DNA from: Pseudomonadales bacterium
GTDB taxonomy: Bacteria; Pseudomonadota; Gammaproteobacteria; Pseudomonadales; Azotimanducaceae
Assembly: GCA_007130155.1 (NCBI GenBank)
Contig: SLTB01000172.1
Span: 1 to 32,977 of the forward strand
Direction of reading: 5' to 3'
Length of the DNA: 32,977 nt
In this document: positions 18,406 through 26,929 of the stretch, in pieces
Position numbering within the stretch: position 1 is the first letter of the stretch
Layout of the letters: each line of letters starts with the position of its first letter
Notes under the pieces: model-generated
What the model was told of the DNA's origin: nothing
Databases searched by the model: none
The model's input: only the letters and a program-made list of their open reading frames with translations
Translations under genes and position numbers: made by a program

Positions 18406-19515
18406 ATGACCGCCATTACAGCTGAGCAGGTTCAGGAGATCCTGGGTGCGTTCCGCGATCCCTACCTGGAGCAGGACTTCGCCGAAGTGGCACGGATTCG
18501 CGACGTCGAGATCAGCGAGGGTTCCGAAGGGGCTTCGGTGTCCTGTGAGGTGGTGCTGGGCTATCCGGCTGAAGGGGTGCGCGCCGACTGGGAGGCGCGC
18601 CTTGCCGCTCAGCTCACGGAGCACCCGCAGGTGGCAGCGGCCACCGTCCGCCTGACCTGGGACATCGTTGCGCAGCAGCCCCAGCGCAATCTTCCCCATC
18701 TGGCCCAGGTGCGCAACATCGTGGCCGTAGCTTCGGGCAAGGGCGGTGTGGGCAAGTCCACCACTGCGGTCAATCTGGCCCTGGCCCTGGCGGCTGAGGG
18801 TGCGAAGGTGGGACTGCTCGATGCCGACATCTACGGCCCGAGCCAGGGCCTCATGCTCGGCATCGAGGCCGGGCGCCGGCCGGAGATCCGCGACGGCAAG
18901 CTGTTCGTACCCATCAAGGCCCACGGCATTCAGGCCATGTCCATGAGCATGCTGGTGGACGAGGACACACCCATGGTCTGGCGTGGCCCCATGGTGTCCA
19001 GCGCCTTGCAGCAACTGCTGACGCAGACAGCCTGGCATGATCTGGACTACCTCATCGTCGACATGCCGCCAGGCACCGGCGACATCCAGCTCACGCTGTC
19101 CCAGCGCATTCCGGTCTCGGGTGCGGTGATCGTCACCACGCCCCAGGATATTGCCCTGATCGACGCGGTGAAGGGCATCGAGATGTTCCGCAAGGTGGAA
19201 GTGCCGGTGCTGGGCATCATCGAGAACATGAGCGTGCATGTCTGCAGCGCCTGTGGCCATGTGGAGCATCTGTTTGGCGAGGGTGGCGGCGCACGCGTCG
19301 CTGAGCGCTATGGCACGGTACTGCTTGGTGCCCTGCCCTTGTCGCTGGCCATCCGTGAGCAGACGGATGCCGGCCATCCCACCGTGGCGGCGGAACCGCA
19401 GGGCGCCAGCACGGCGCTTTACCGTGACGTGGCGCGTTATCTGGCGGCGCGGCTGGCGGCCCGCAGCGGCGGTGCGGCTGCGGCCGGGCCGCGCATTGCC
19501 TTCATCGACGATTGA
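18406..19515 (+). CDS. apbC: Iron-sulfur cluster carrier protein ApbC (Mrp/NBP35 family P-loop ATPase)
   Basis: [66 protein letters not shown]. Confidence 0.97.
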   Translation: MTAITAEQVQEILGAFRDPYLEQDFAEVARIRDVEISEGSEGASVSCEVVLGYPAEGVRADWEARLAAQLTEHPQVAAATVRLTWDIVAQQPQRNLPHLAQVRNIVAVASGKGGVGKSTTAVNLALALAAEGAKVGLLDADIYGPSQGLMLGIEAGRRPEIRDGKLFVPIKAHGIQAMSMSMLVDEDTPMVWRGPMVSSALQQLLTQTAWHDLDYLIVDMPPGTGDIQLTLSQRIPVSGAVIVTTPQDIALIDAVKGIEMFRKVEVPVLGIIENMSVHVCSACGHVEHLFGEGGGARVAERYGTVLLGALPLSLAIREQTDAGHPTVAAEPQGASTALYRDVARYLAARLAARSGGAAAAGPRIAFIDD

Positions 19516-19529
19516 GCGGGGAAGCTCCC

Positions 19530-20099
19530 ATGACCATCAAATCCGACATCTGGATCCGGCGCATGGCCGAGGAGCAGGGCATGATCTCGCCGTTCGAGCC
19601 GAGTCAGGTGCGCTACCTCGAGGATGGCCAGAAGGTGGTGTCCTACGGCACGTCGAGCTATGGCTACGATGTCCGCTGCGCGCCGGAGTTCAAGGTGTTT
19701 ACGAACATCCACTCGGTGCTGGTGGATCCGAAGAACTTCGATGAGCGCAGTTTCGTGGATGTGGTGGGTGAAACCTGCATCATCCCTCCCAACAGCTTTG
19801 CGCTGGCGCGAACGGTAGAGTACTTCAGGATTCCCGACAACGTGCTGGTGCTGTGCGTGGGCAAGTCGACCTATGCCCGCTGCGGCATCATCGTCAACGT
19901 CACGCCGCTGGAGCCGGCCTGGGAAGGACAGGTGACCTTGGAGTTTTCCAACACCACCAACCTGCCGGCAAAGATCTACGCCAATGAGGGTGTGGCGCAG
20001 ATGCTGTTCTTCGAATCCGATGAGGCATGCTCGACCACCTATCGGGATCGCGGTGGCAAGTATCAGGGTCAGCAGGGTGTCACGCTGCCGCTGACTTGA
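19530..20099 (+). CDS. dcd: dCTP deaminase
   Basis: [79 protein letters not shown]. Confidence 0.97.
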   Translation: MTIKSDIWIRRMAEEQGMISPFEPSQVRYLEDGQKVVSYGTSSYGYDVRCAPEFKVFTNIHSVLVDPKNFDERSFVDVVGETCIIPPNSFALARTVEYFRIPDNVLVLCVGKSTYARCGIIVNVTPLEPAWEGQVTLEFSNTTNLPAKIYANEGVAQMLFFESDEACSTTYRDRGGKYQGQQGVTLPLT

Positions 20100-20187
20100 C
20101 GGTCGGCGCCTCCCCCGAGGGCAGATTGTCCGCGTGGCGGGCGCCCACGCACGAGAGTGCCACGTCGGACGGCGGGCATGGCTCCCT

Positions 20188-20237
20188 CTTGTGGGAGTGC
20201 GCACGCCATCTTGTGAGAGCGCGCACTGCGCGCGATC
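20188..20237. repeat. Tandem REP-like half-units CTTGTGGGAGTGCGCAC / CTTGTGAGAGCGCGCAC between dcd and the DUF3108 gene
   Basis: 22-bp spaced direct repeats, 15/17 identical. Confidence 0.75.
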
Positions 20238-20973
20238 AAGGCTCCAGAATGGCTTCCAGCGCCAGGGTCAGGCGGCGTCCGTCCACGTGCTCGAGGCGGA
20301 TCAGCAGGTAGTCGTGATCGGGGGCCACCCAGATCCAGGTCTCGCGGTCGGATTCGTGCTCCCGCCGCAGCAGAACGGTCTCGAAGCTGCCCGCTGGCAC
20401 GTTCAGCGATGGCGTACCGATCACCCGCAACTCGTATTCGTCCGGCTCACCACCATTGCTGACCAGATAGAAAAAGCTGTCACCGACTTGGTAGTCGCCC
20501 CGAGACAGATCCCGCTGCAGGGCGAGCTGCCAGCTCACCGGGTCATACACCAGGCCATCGAGGGGGTGTACGTTCTGCTTGTCGCCGCTGCGGACCAGCT
20601 CCGGCACCGACCAGTCGAAGGCCAATTGGCGATTACGGCTGCCGATCAGGCCGCTGCGGCGCTCGGCGTAGGTCGCCGGTCGCAGGGTGCCGTCCTCGTC
20701 TTGGGTGAAGCGGGCGTTTTCCTCCATGTGGGCCATGAAGGCGCTGACCCTCGAGGCGAAGTGGAAATCGCCGTTATTGCCGTGGCTGAGTTCGCGTGTG
20801 CCGGTGGCGGTCACCGGAACACCCTCGTAGGTGACCCGATAGCGGGCCTTGAACGGGCCGGGTTCCCAGGTGGGCGCTGCGCGCTCGGCAACCGGGTCCG
20901 GCGTCGCGGTATCTTCTGCTGAGGCAGTCGCGACGCCCGCAAGCAGGAGCAGCGACAGCAGGAAACGCATCAT
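20236..20973 (-). CDS. DUF3108 domain-containing exported protein
   Basis: Signal peptide MMRFLLSLLLLAGVATASA; PFKARYRVTYEGVPVTATGTRELS...; location next to purN. Confidence 0.85.
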   Translation of the reverse strand: MMRFLLSLLLLAGVATASAEDTATPDPVAERAAPTWEPGPFKARYRVTYEGVPVTATGTRELSHGNNGDFHFASRVSAFMAHMEENARFTQDEDGTLRPATYAERRSGLIGSRNRQLAFDWSVPELVRSGDKQNVHPLDGLVYDPVSWQLALQRDLSRGDYQVGDSFFYLVSNGGEPDEYELRVIGTPSLNVPAGSFETVLLRREHESDRETWIWVAPDHDYLLIRLEHVDGRRLTLALEAILEP

Positions 20974-21758
20974 GGTACCTCCGAGTGGTCACAGGGCGCG
21001 TGGCTTCCGCGCGACGGGTCACAGCGTGAATGGCCGTGACCCATGGGGTGGCCGCGGGACGCGAGCATGGTCGCGGTCGCGGCGAGCTCGTCCAGTTCAA
21101 AGCGTACGCCCGTCGCTGGCAGCCGGTTGGCGTCCAGTCTGATGTCCGCTTCACTGAGGTCGAGTCGGCCGTCTGCATACCATGCTAAGACAATGGGATA
21201 GAGCAGATGTTCCCCCTGCTGGACCCGCAACGCCAGTGATTCCGGGCCATCGTCGGCCATCACAGGCACCACCACCTGGGCAATGACCGGTCCGGCATCG
21301 AGCTCCGGCGTCACCACATGCACGCTGGCGCCGTGAATGCGATCGCCCCGGGCCAGGGCCCGGGCATGGGTATCGAGGCCCCTGTGATCCGGCAGCAGTG
21401 ACGGATGAATGTTGAACAGGCGTGGGCTGTAGTGGCGGACGAATGCAGGCGTCAGGATGCGCATGAAGCCGGCCAGCAGCACCACATCGGGCCTGAGAGC
21501 GTCGATGGTGGTGCACAGGACACGCTCGAATGAAGCTCGTTGCTCATCTTGGCTGTCGGACTGACCCCCACACTGACGATGATCGATGCAGGCGGTGGTA
21601 ATGCCTGCCGCACGGGCGATGGCCAGCCCACCGGCGTTGGGGCGATTACTGATGACGCCCACCACTTCGGCGTCGATGTCATGCCGATCGATGGCTGCCA
21701 GCAACGCTTGCAGATTGCTGCCTCGGCCAGAGAGCAGGACCACCACACGACTTTTCAT
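20970..21758 (-). CDS. purN: Phosphoribosylglycinamide formyltransferase with His/Cys-rich C-terminal tail
   Basis: VVVLLSGRGSNLQALLAAI, VLLAGFMRILTPAFV, NIHPSLLPDHRGLDTHARAL, GASVHVVTPELDAGPVIAQ. Confidence 0.96.
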   Translation of the reverse strand: MKSRVVVLLSGRGSNLQALLAAIDRHDIDAEVVGVISNRPNAGGLAIARAAGITTACIDHRQCGGQSDSQDEQRASFERVLCTTIDALRPDVVLLAGFMRILTPAFVRHYSPRLFNIHPSLLPDHRGLDTHARALARGDRIHGASVHVVTPELDAGPVIAQVVVPVMADDGPESLALRVQQGEHLLYPIVLAWYADGRLDLSEADIRLDANRLPATGVRFELDELAATATMLASRGHPMGHGHSRCDPSRGSHAPCDHSEVP

Positions 21759-21764
21759 GTCAGC

Positions 21765-22919
21765 TCAGGCCCACTTGCCGTGAATGCGCGCCGGGCCGTC
21801 GCCTGGCACCTCGAGGCCATTGCCGGCGACCTCGGTTCCGGCCAATGCCAGCGTTCCGAGGGGCCAGGCATGTTCGCCGGCTTCAGTCAGTTCGGTCAGC
21901 GCCCGGTCGGCGTCCTCGGCGCCAAGACAGATGACGAAGCCCACACCACAGTTGAAGGTGCGCAGCAGTTCCAAATCATGGATGCCGCCGGCGGATCGCA
22001 GCCAGGCGAAGACGTCGGGCAGGGTCCAGCTGTCCAGGTCGATGTGGCAGGCAAGTTCGGCGGCCCGGTCCTTCGGGAACATGCGAGGCAGGTTCTCGGG
22101 CAGACCGCCACCGGTGACGTGACACATGGCGTGCACGTTGATGCCAGCAGCCAGCAGGCGCTGCACGGCGGCTACATAGATGCGTGTCGGCGTCAGCAAT
22201 TGTTCGAGCAGTTCCTTCTCCCGGGCCAGATCGATGCCCGAGTCCGTCAGCACCCGGCGGATCAGCGAGAAGCCGTTGGAATGCGGGCCACTGGAGGCCA
22301 GGGCGATGAGCACGTCGCCGGCGGCCAGCTCTGCGCCACGAATGATCCTGCTGCGTTCCACTACGCCGACGCAGAAGCCGGCCAGATCATAGTCACCGCG
22401 ATTGTAGAAGCCGGGCATCTCCGCGGTTTCGCCGCCGGCCAGCGCGCAGCCGGCCAGTTCGCAGCCCCGGGCGATGCCCGTAATGACCCGGGTGGCCACC
22501 TCTACGTCCAGCGCGGCGGTGGCGAAGTAGTCCAGGAAAAGTAAGGGTTCAGCGCCGGTCACCAGGACGTCGTTGACGCACATGGCCACGAGGTCCTGGC
22601 CGACGCCGTCGTGATGGTCATGATCGATGGCGAGCTTGAGCTTGGTGCCGACGCCGTCGGTGCCGGTCACCAGTACCGGCTCGGTAAAGTGCGCCGGAAC
22701 CCGGGTGAGAGCGGCAAAACCACCGAGGCCATCGAGCATTTCTGGACGTCGTGTGCGTTCCGCAGCCGGAGCGATGCGCCGGATCAGCTCGGCGCCGGCG
22801 TCGATGTCCACGCCAGCGTCCCGGTATGTGAGACCCTTGTTGCCAGCCGGCTGCGCACTGGAAGGGGATGTCCCCGGAGGATTGCTCTCCGCAGGTGTCG
22901 TCCCTGGAGGTTTGTTCAA
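21765..22919 (-). CDS. purM: Phosphoribosylformylglycinamidine cyclo-ligase
   Basis: LTYRDAGVDIDAGAELI, VTGTDGVGTKLKLA, MCVNDVLVTGAEPLLFLDYFAT, ALAGGETAEMPGFY, HVTGGGLPENLPR. Confidence 0.97.
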   Translation of the reverse strand: MNKPPGTTPAESNPPGTSPSSAQPAGNKGLTYRDAGVDIDAGAELIRRIAPAAERTRRPEMLDGLGGFAALTRVPAHFTEPVLVTGTDGVGTKLKLAIDHDHHDGVGQDLVAMCVNDVLVTGAEPLLFLDYFATAALDVEVATRVITGIARGCELAGCALAGGETAEMPGFYNRGDYDLAGFCVGVVERSRIIRGAELAAGDVLIALASSGPHSNGFSLIRRVLTDSGIDLAREKELLEQLLTPTRIYVAAVQRLLAAGINVHAMCHVTGGGLPENLPRMFPKDRAAELACHIDLDSWTLPDVFAWLRSAGGIHDLELLRTFNCGVGFVICLGAEDADRALTELTEAGEHAWPLGTLALAGTEVAGNGLEVPGDGPARIHGKWA

Positions 22920-23149
22920 GGTGCCTTGCTCCTTCAGTTGCAGCGATCGGGGGTGGCCATCGGGTAGACTGCTGACGATGCATGGTCGGGAAGTCGAATA
23001 TGTTATCAGACTGGCTGCACGCCCTGCGTGGCTCGACGTGGAAAGGAAGCGGTGAAGCGGTCCGCCAGTGGATCTGGCGACGCCTTGACTTGAAGGACCA
23101 AGGTCGATCCGGCGACGCGTTTGGGCCTGAAGAAGTCCCTTGTAGCGGC

Positions 23150-23245
23150 TTGGGTTTCTTTGTAGGCGGGCGGGTGTACGCGCCCCGACCCTGCGGACCG
23201 CAAGTGTTGGGGCCTGCAGATGCCCTGCCCAATCTGGGGTTTGCC
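23150..23245. repeat. Composite intergenic repeat, copy A (degenerate)
   Basis: GGGTTTCTTTGTAGGCGGGCGGGTGTACGCGCCCCGACCCTGCGGACCG...GGGGCCTGCAGATGCCCTGCCCAATCTGGGGTTT aligns with the reverse complement of 29481-29580. Confidence 0.75.
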
Positions 23246-23257
23246 GTCCTTTCCAGG

Positions 23258-24340
23258 ATGGGCGCGAAAATCCCAGGCATGGCTGTCTCTGTGCTCATTC
23301 TGCTGGCCTGGGCGTTGCCGAACCCGTCCTTCGCTGCGGCTGACCCCTATCAGGTTTCGGTGCCGGTGCCCGACCAGAGCGCCGCTACCCGCCGCAGTGC
23401 GGAACGGGAGGCGCTGGCGCGGGTGCTGATCCGTCTCAGCGGTGATCCCGACATGGGTCGCCGGGCGGAGCTGGCCGCTGCCCTGCGCGCGCCCCAGAAC
23501 TACTTCGTTCGCTCGGGCTATGCCCGCATCCGTGATCCGGAACTGGCCGAAGCGCATCCTGAGGCGCGCTGGCTTTTGGAACTCGAGGCGGACCGCAACG
23601 GTATCCTCAGTCTGCTCCGGGAGGCGGACATTCCGGCCTGGACCGGTCCCAGGCCTGAGGTGATGGTGCTGATCATGAGGGAGGATCCTGGCGGTGAACG
23701 ACTGATCCTGGACCCGCGCTCGGAAGAGGCAAGAACGCTGATTCGTGCAGGTCGTGAACGGGGACTGCCGCTTTCGGTGCCGCTGATGGACCTCGAGGAT
23801 CAGCTCGCGCTCGATGTGGGCGCGCTCTGGGCGCGATTTGAAGACGCCACTGCGCCTTTGCAGCAGCGTTATCAACCCGACGCCATGCTCATGCTGCGGC
23901 TGTATCAGGATGCGCTGGGGCGCTGGGTCGCGGACTGGGATGGTCAGGTGGGTGGCGAGATCTTCTCGGCCGCTTTGGAAGTGCCTGAGCCGGCCAGCGC
24001 TGCCACGATGTTGGTGGATCGACTCTCGGCGCGCCTGACGGCGCGCTACGCGCTGCGCCTTGGTGGCGATGCGGATTCCCTCTGGTTGCAGGTGGATGAA
24101 CTGTCGGAGCTGGGGGCCTATGCGAGCCTGATGCGCTATCTGGCTGGCGTATCCGGAGTCAGCAGGGTGGACCTGGTTCAGGTGCGGGATCATTCCCTGC
24201 TGCTGCGCCTGGACAGCAGCGCTGACGCCGAAAGGCTGTTGGATCTGCTGCGCCTGGAGGCCCGGCTGGAACCTCAGACCTCACCGGAATGGGTCGGCGA
24301 CGTGGCGGTGTGGCGTGCACGCTGGCGGCACGACGGGTGA
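23258..24340 (+). CDS. DUF2066 domain-containing exported protein (start 23258 or 23279 inferred)
   Basis: Signal peptide MAVSVLILLAWALPNPSFAA; YQVSVPVPDQSAATRRSAEREALARVLIRLSGDP typical of DUF2066; precedes hda. Confidence 0.85.
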   Translation: MGAKIPGMAVSVLILLAWALPNPSFAAADPYQVSVPVPDQSAATRRSAEREALARVLIRLSGDPDMGRRAELAAALRAPQNYFVRSGYARIRDPELAEAHPEARWLLELEADRNGILSLLREADIPAWTGPRPEVMVLIMREDPGGERLILDPRSEEARTLIRAGRERGLPLSVPLMDLEDQLALDVGALWARFEDATAPLQQRYQPDAMLMLRLYQDALGRWVADWDGQVGGEIFSAALEVPEPASAATMLVDRLSARLTARYALRLGGDADSLWLQVDELSELGAYASLMRYLAGVSGVSRVDLVQVRDHSLLLRLDSSADAERLLDLLRLEARLEPQTSPEWVGDVAVWRARWRHDG

Positions 24341-25056
24341 CCGGAGTGGCCACCCAGAGCACGCAGCTGCCCCTCGGTCTCCGGCTGCGCGACGCCGCCA
24401 CCTTTGCCGCCTTCGAACCCGGCGCCAACGGCGCCGCCCTGGCTTGGTTGCAGGGGCGCATTGGTGCCGGTGCGGAACGCGGCTGGCTCTGGGGCTCGGC
24501 GGGCTCGGGTCGCAGTCATCTGTTGCAGGCGGCCTGCCATGCGGCCGTGGATCAGGGCCTGAGAGCGATTTATCTTCCGGCCGCAGAGCTGCTCACAGAC
24601 CCGGCGGCAGTGCTCGAAGGACTCGAGCGCTGCCGACTGGTGGCTTTGGACGACCTGGGTGATCTGGCCGGCCATCGCGTCGCTGAACTGGCGCTCTTCG
24701 ATCTCTGCAACCGGCTGGCGGAGCAGGGCGGTCTGCTGTTGGCGTCAGCCTCTGCAGCACCATTGAGTCATGCCTGGTCCCTTGCGGATCTGGCATCGCG
24801 GTTGGCTGCCGCTGCGGTGTTTCGGCTTCGCCTCCTCAGCGATGGCGACAAGCTGGCAGCGCTGCAGCGCCGCGCCCGGCTGCGGGGACTGGAGCTGCCC
24901 ACCGCCACCGCGCGCTTCATTCTCAGTCGCGCCGACCGCCGGCCTGAGGCCCTGTTCGATTTGCTGGATGAACTCGATGTGGCCTCCCTGGTGGCCCAGC
25001 GACGGCTTACGGTGCCTTTCGTCCGCAAGCTGCTGTCACAGCGGGCCACGTCTTGA
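24337..25056 (+). CDS. hda: DnaA regulatory inactivator Hda (GTG start overlapping upstream TGA)
   Basis: N-terminal clamp-binding-like QLPLGLRL; WGSAGSGRSHLLQAACH Walker A; LVALDDLGDLAG Walker B. Confidence 0.92.
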   Translation: MTGVATQSTQLPLGLRLRDAATFAAFEPGANGAALAWLQGRIGAGAERGWLWGSAGSGRSHLLQAACHAAVDQGLRAIYLPAAELLTDPAAVLEGLERCRLVALDDLGDLAGHRVAELALFDLCNRLAEQGGLLLASASAAPLSHAWSLADLASRLAAAAVFRLRLLSDGDKLAALQRRARLRGLELPTATARFILSRADRRPEALFDLLDELDVASLVAQRRLTVPFVRKLLSQRATS

Positions 25057-26180
25057 AACGGCAGCGCATTCTGTTCACAGGCGGCGGCACCGCCGGCCAC
25101 GTCACGCCGAGTCTGGCGCTGATCCAGCGGCTGCGGGAGGCGGGTTGGGACGTGCACTATGCCGGGTCCGCCCATGGCATCGAACGGGCCATCATCGAGC
25201 CCCTCGGCGTGCCCTACCACGCCCTGCCCACTGGCAAGCTGCGGCGCTACCTGTCCTTTGAGAACCTGCTCGACGTGTTCCGGGTACTGGCCGGCATCGT
25301 TGCAGGCTGGCGTCTGGCGCGTCGGCTGAAGCCGGACGTGGTGTTCTCCAAGGGCGGCTTCGTGTCGGTACCGGTGGTGCTCGGCGCGCGGCTGGCAGGG
25401 GTTCCGGTCCTCGCCCACGAGTCGGACTGCACGCCCGGCCTCGCCACCCGGCTGGTGGCCCGGCGGGTGGCGGCCGTCTGCACCAATTTTCCGGGCACCC
25501 ATGTTTCCGGTGCGCCTCGTGTGCTCTACACCGGCACGCCGCTGCGCCCCGGGCTCCTTGCAGGTTCGCGCCAGCAGGGCCTGGCCCACGCCGGGCTCAG
25601 CGGGGATAAACCCGTGCTGCTGGTGGTGGGGGGCAGTCTCGGTTCCAAGGCCCTGAATGCCTGCATTCGCGCCGCCCTGCCGCGCCTGCTTGGCCGTTAC
25701 GAGATCATCCATGTCTGCGGACGCGGCAATGTCCTGCCGGAAGCCGATACCGCCGGCTATGCCCAGTTCGAGTTTGTCGCTGAGCCCTATCGGGATTTGC
25801 TGGCGGCGGCGGATCTGGTGCTGTCCCGGGCTGGGGCCAACGGCCTGCTGGAATTGATTCAGGCCCGCAAACCGACGCTGCTGGTGCCCCTGGGCACGGC
25901 GGCCAGTCGCGGTGATCAGATCGAGAATGCAGCATGGGCGTCGCGTCAGGGCTTGGCGCGACAGGTGCTGGAAGCTGATCTGGACGAGGATCGGCTGGTG
26001 GCGGAGCTGGCGGAGCTCCTCAGTGGTAAGGACAGGCTGCTGGAACGGTTGGCGGCCTTTGAGGTGCCGGACAGTGAGCGTCTGCTGTTGGGTCTGATCG
26101 AGGATCTGGCGCGAGGCTGGCCGGCTCAGATGGCGGCGTCGGCGACGGACCATCGGCTGGACGAACCGGATTCGAAGTAG
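25053..26180 (+). CDS. MurG-like UDP-N-acetylglucosamine glycosyltransferase (GT28), Gram-positive-type; TTG start overlapping hda stop
   Basis: ILFTGGGTAGHVTPSLALIQRL, TGKLRRYLSFENLLDVFRV, VVFSKGGFVSVPVVLGAR, HESDCTPGLATRL, VVGGSLGSKALN, SRAGANGLLELIQARKPTLLVPLGTAASRGDQIENA. Confidence 0.9.
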   Translation: MKRQRILFTGGGTAGHVTPSLALIQRLREAGWDVHYAGSAHGIERAIIEPLGVPYHALPTGKLRRYLSFENLLDVFRVLAGIVAGWRLARRLKPDVVFSKGGFVSVPVVLGARLAGVPVLAHESDCTPGLATRLVARRVAAVCTNFPGTHVSGAPRVLYTGTPLRPGLLAGSRQQGLAHAGLSGDKPVLLVVGGSLGSKALNACIRAALPRLLGRYEIIHVCGRGNVLPEADTAGYAQFEFVAEPYRDLLAAADLVLSRAGANGLLELIQARKPTLLVPLGTAASRGDQIENAAWASRQGLARQVLEADLDEDRLVAELAELLSGKDRLLERLAAFEVPDSERLLLGLIEDLARGWPAQMAASATDHRLDEPDSK

Positions 26181-26797
26181 GCGGCCATGTACAGGGCCAG
26201 CATGTGCTTGAGCTCTTCGCGCAGCATCTCGCCGGTCTCCGGCTCCATGGTCCCGCAGCGGGTGAGCACGCTCTTGGCGGTTTCCACGACCATCAGGAGG
26301 CAGCGGTGGCGGTGGGCGGCATCGACGCTGGGGAAGGCCTCCCCGAGGAGGACTTCCAGTGAGCCCAGCATTTCTGCCCGCAGCTGTTCCGCATGGGGCC
26401 GCAACGGCCCGTCCTGGACCCCGCCCGACCAGAGGCCGGCGAAACCCGGGAAGCTGGCGTAGAGGGCTGAGAGACCGTCCACCACCGAGCCCACCCAGTC
26501 TGCCGTGATGCCCGCCCGAGTGTCCTTGAACTGTTCCCGCACCGCGCTGTGCAGATACTGGCGGATCTGCGCCCGGTAGCTGTCCACCAGATGAGCAACC
26601 GCAGCGTCCCGGTTCGGGAAGAACTGATAGAAGGAACCGATGGAGGTTTCGGCGCGCTCGGCGATGGCCTTGGTGGTGAGCGCGTCGTAGCCCACTTCCT
26701 CGAGAAGTTCGCCGGTGGCCTGCAGCAATGCCCGCACACGCTCGCGCCCCCGGGCCTGGGAGGGTTCGCGTCGGCGCTGCAGGTGAGTGCTGCTCAT
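26126..26797 (-). CDS. TetR/AcrR family transcriptional regulator (start 26797 inferred)
   Basis: RERVRALLQATGELLEEVGYDALTTKAIAERAETSIGSFYQFFPNRDAAVAHLV HTH. Confidence 0.95.
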   Translation of the reverse strand: MSSTHLQRRREPSQARGRERVRALLQATGELLEEVGYDALTTKAIAERAETSIGSFYQFFPNRDAAVAHLVDSYRAQIRQYLHSAVREQFKDTRAGITADWVGSVVDGLSALYASFPGFAGLWSGGVQDGPLRPHAEQLRAEMLGSLEVLLGEAFPSVDAAHRHRCLLMVVETAKSVLTRCGTMEPETGEMLREELKHMLALYMAAYFESGSSSRWSVADAAI

Positions 26798-26852
26798 GAC
26801 GGTAGTATAACCGTTTCCGAGCGTCATGACGGCTGGCGAATAAGGGGGGGCA

Positions 26853-26881
26853 TTGACAAAATGAGTAGGCGCTCATATCTT
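26853..26881 (+). promoter_or_regulatory. Sigma70-type promoter TTGACA-N17-TATCTT for the di-iron gene, with an operator inside the spacer
   Basis: TTGACA 26853-26858, TATCTT 26876-26881, exact 17-bp spacer containing TGAG-TAGGCG-CTCA. Confidence 0.75.
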
Positions 26882-26914
26882 GAGCGAGTACGTGAGCCTC
26901 TGCTCATATCGTGT
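26862..26914. promoter_or_regulatory. Twin TetR-type operators TGAG-N6-CTCATATCnTG
   Basis: TGAGTAGGCGCTCATATCTTG and TGAGCCTCTGCTCATATCGTG, starts 31 bp apart. Confidence 0.75.
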
Positions 26915-26929
26915 CCAGGAGCGCCTGTC

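Noticed and set aside
22982-23257. 92-aa N-terminal extension of the DUF2066 ORF
   Set aside because: A plausible signal peptide starts at 23258/23279 and the upstream part is the dispersed repeat, so it is likely non-coding.
24768-26876. 702-aa minus-strand ORF covering murG-like gene and tetR promoter
   Set aside because: Antisense shadow ORF of a GC-rich region; low-complexity Arg/Gly/Gln-rich translation with no recognisable motifs, while the opposite strand encodes a clear MurG-like protein and overlapping tetR frame is well supported.
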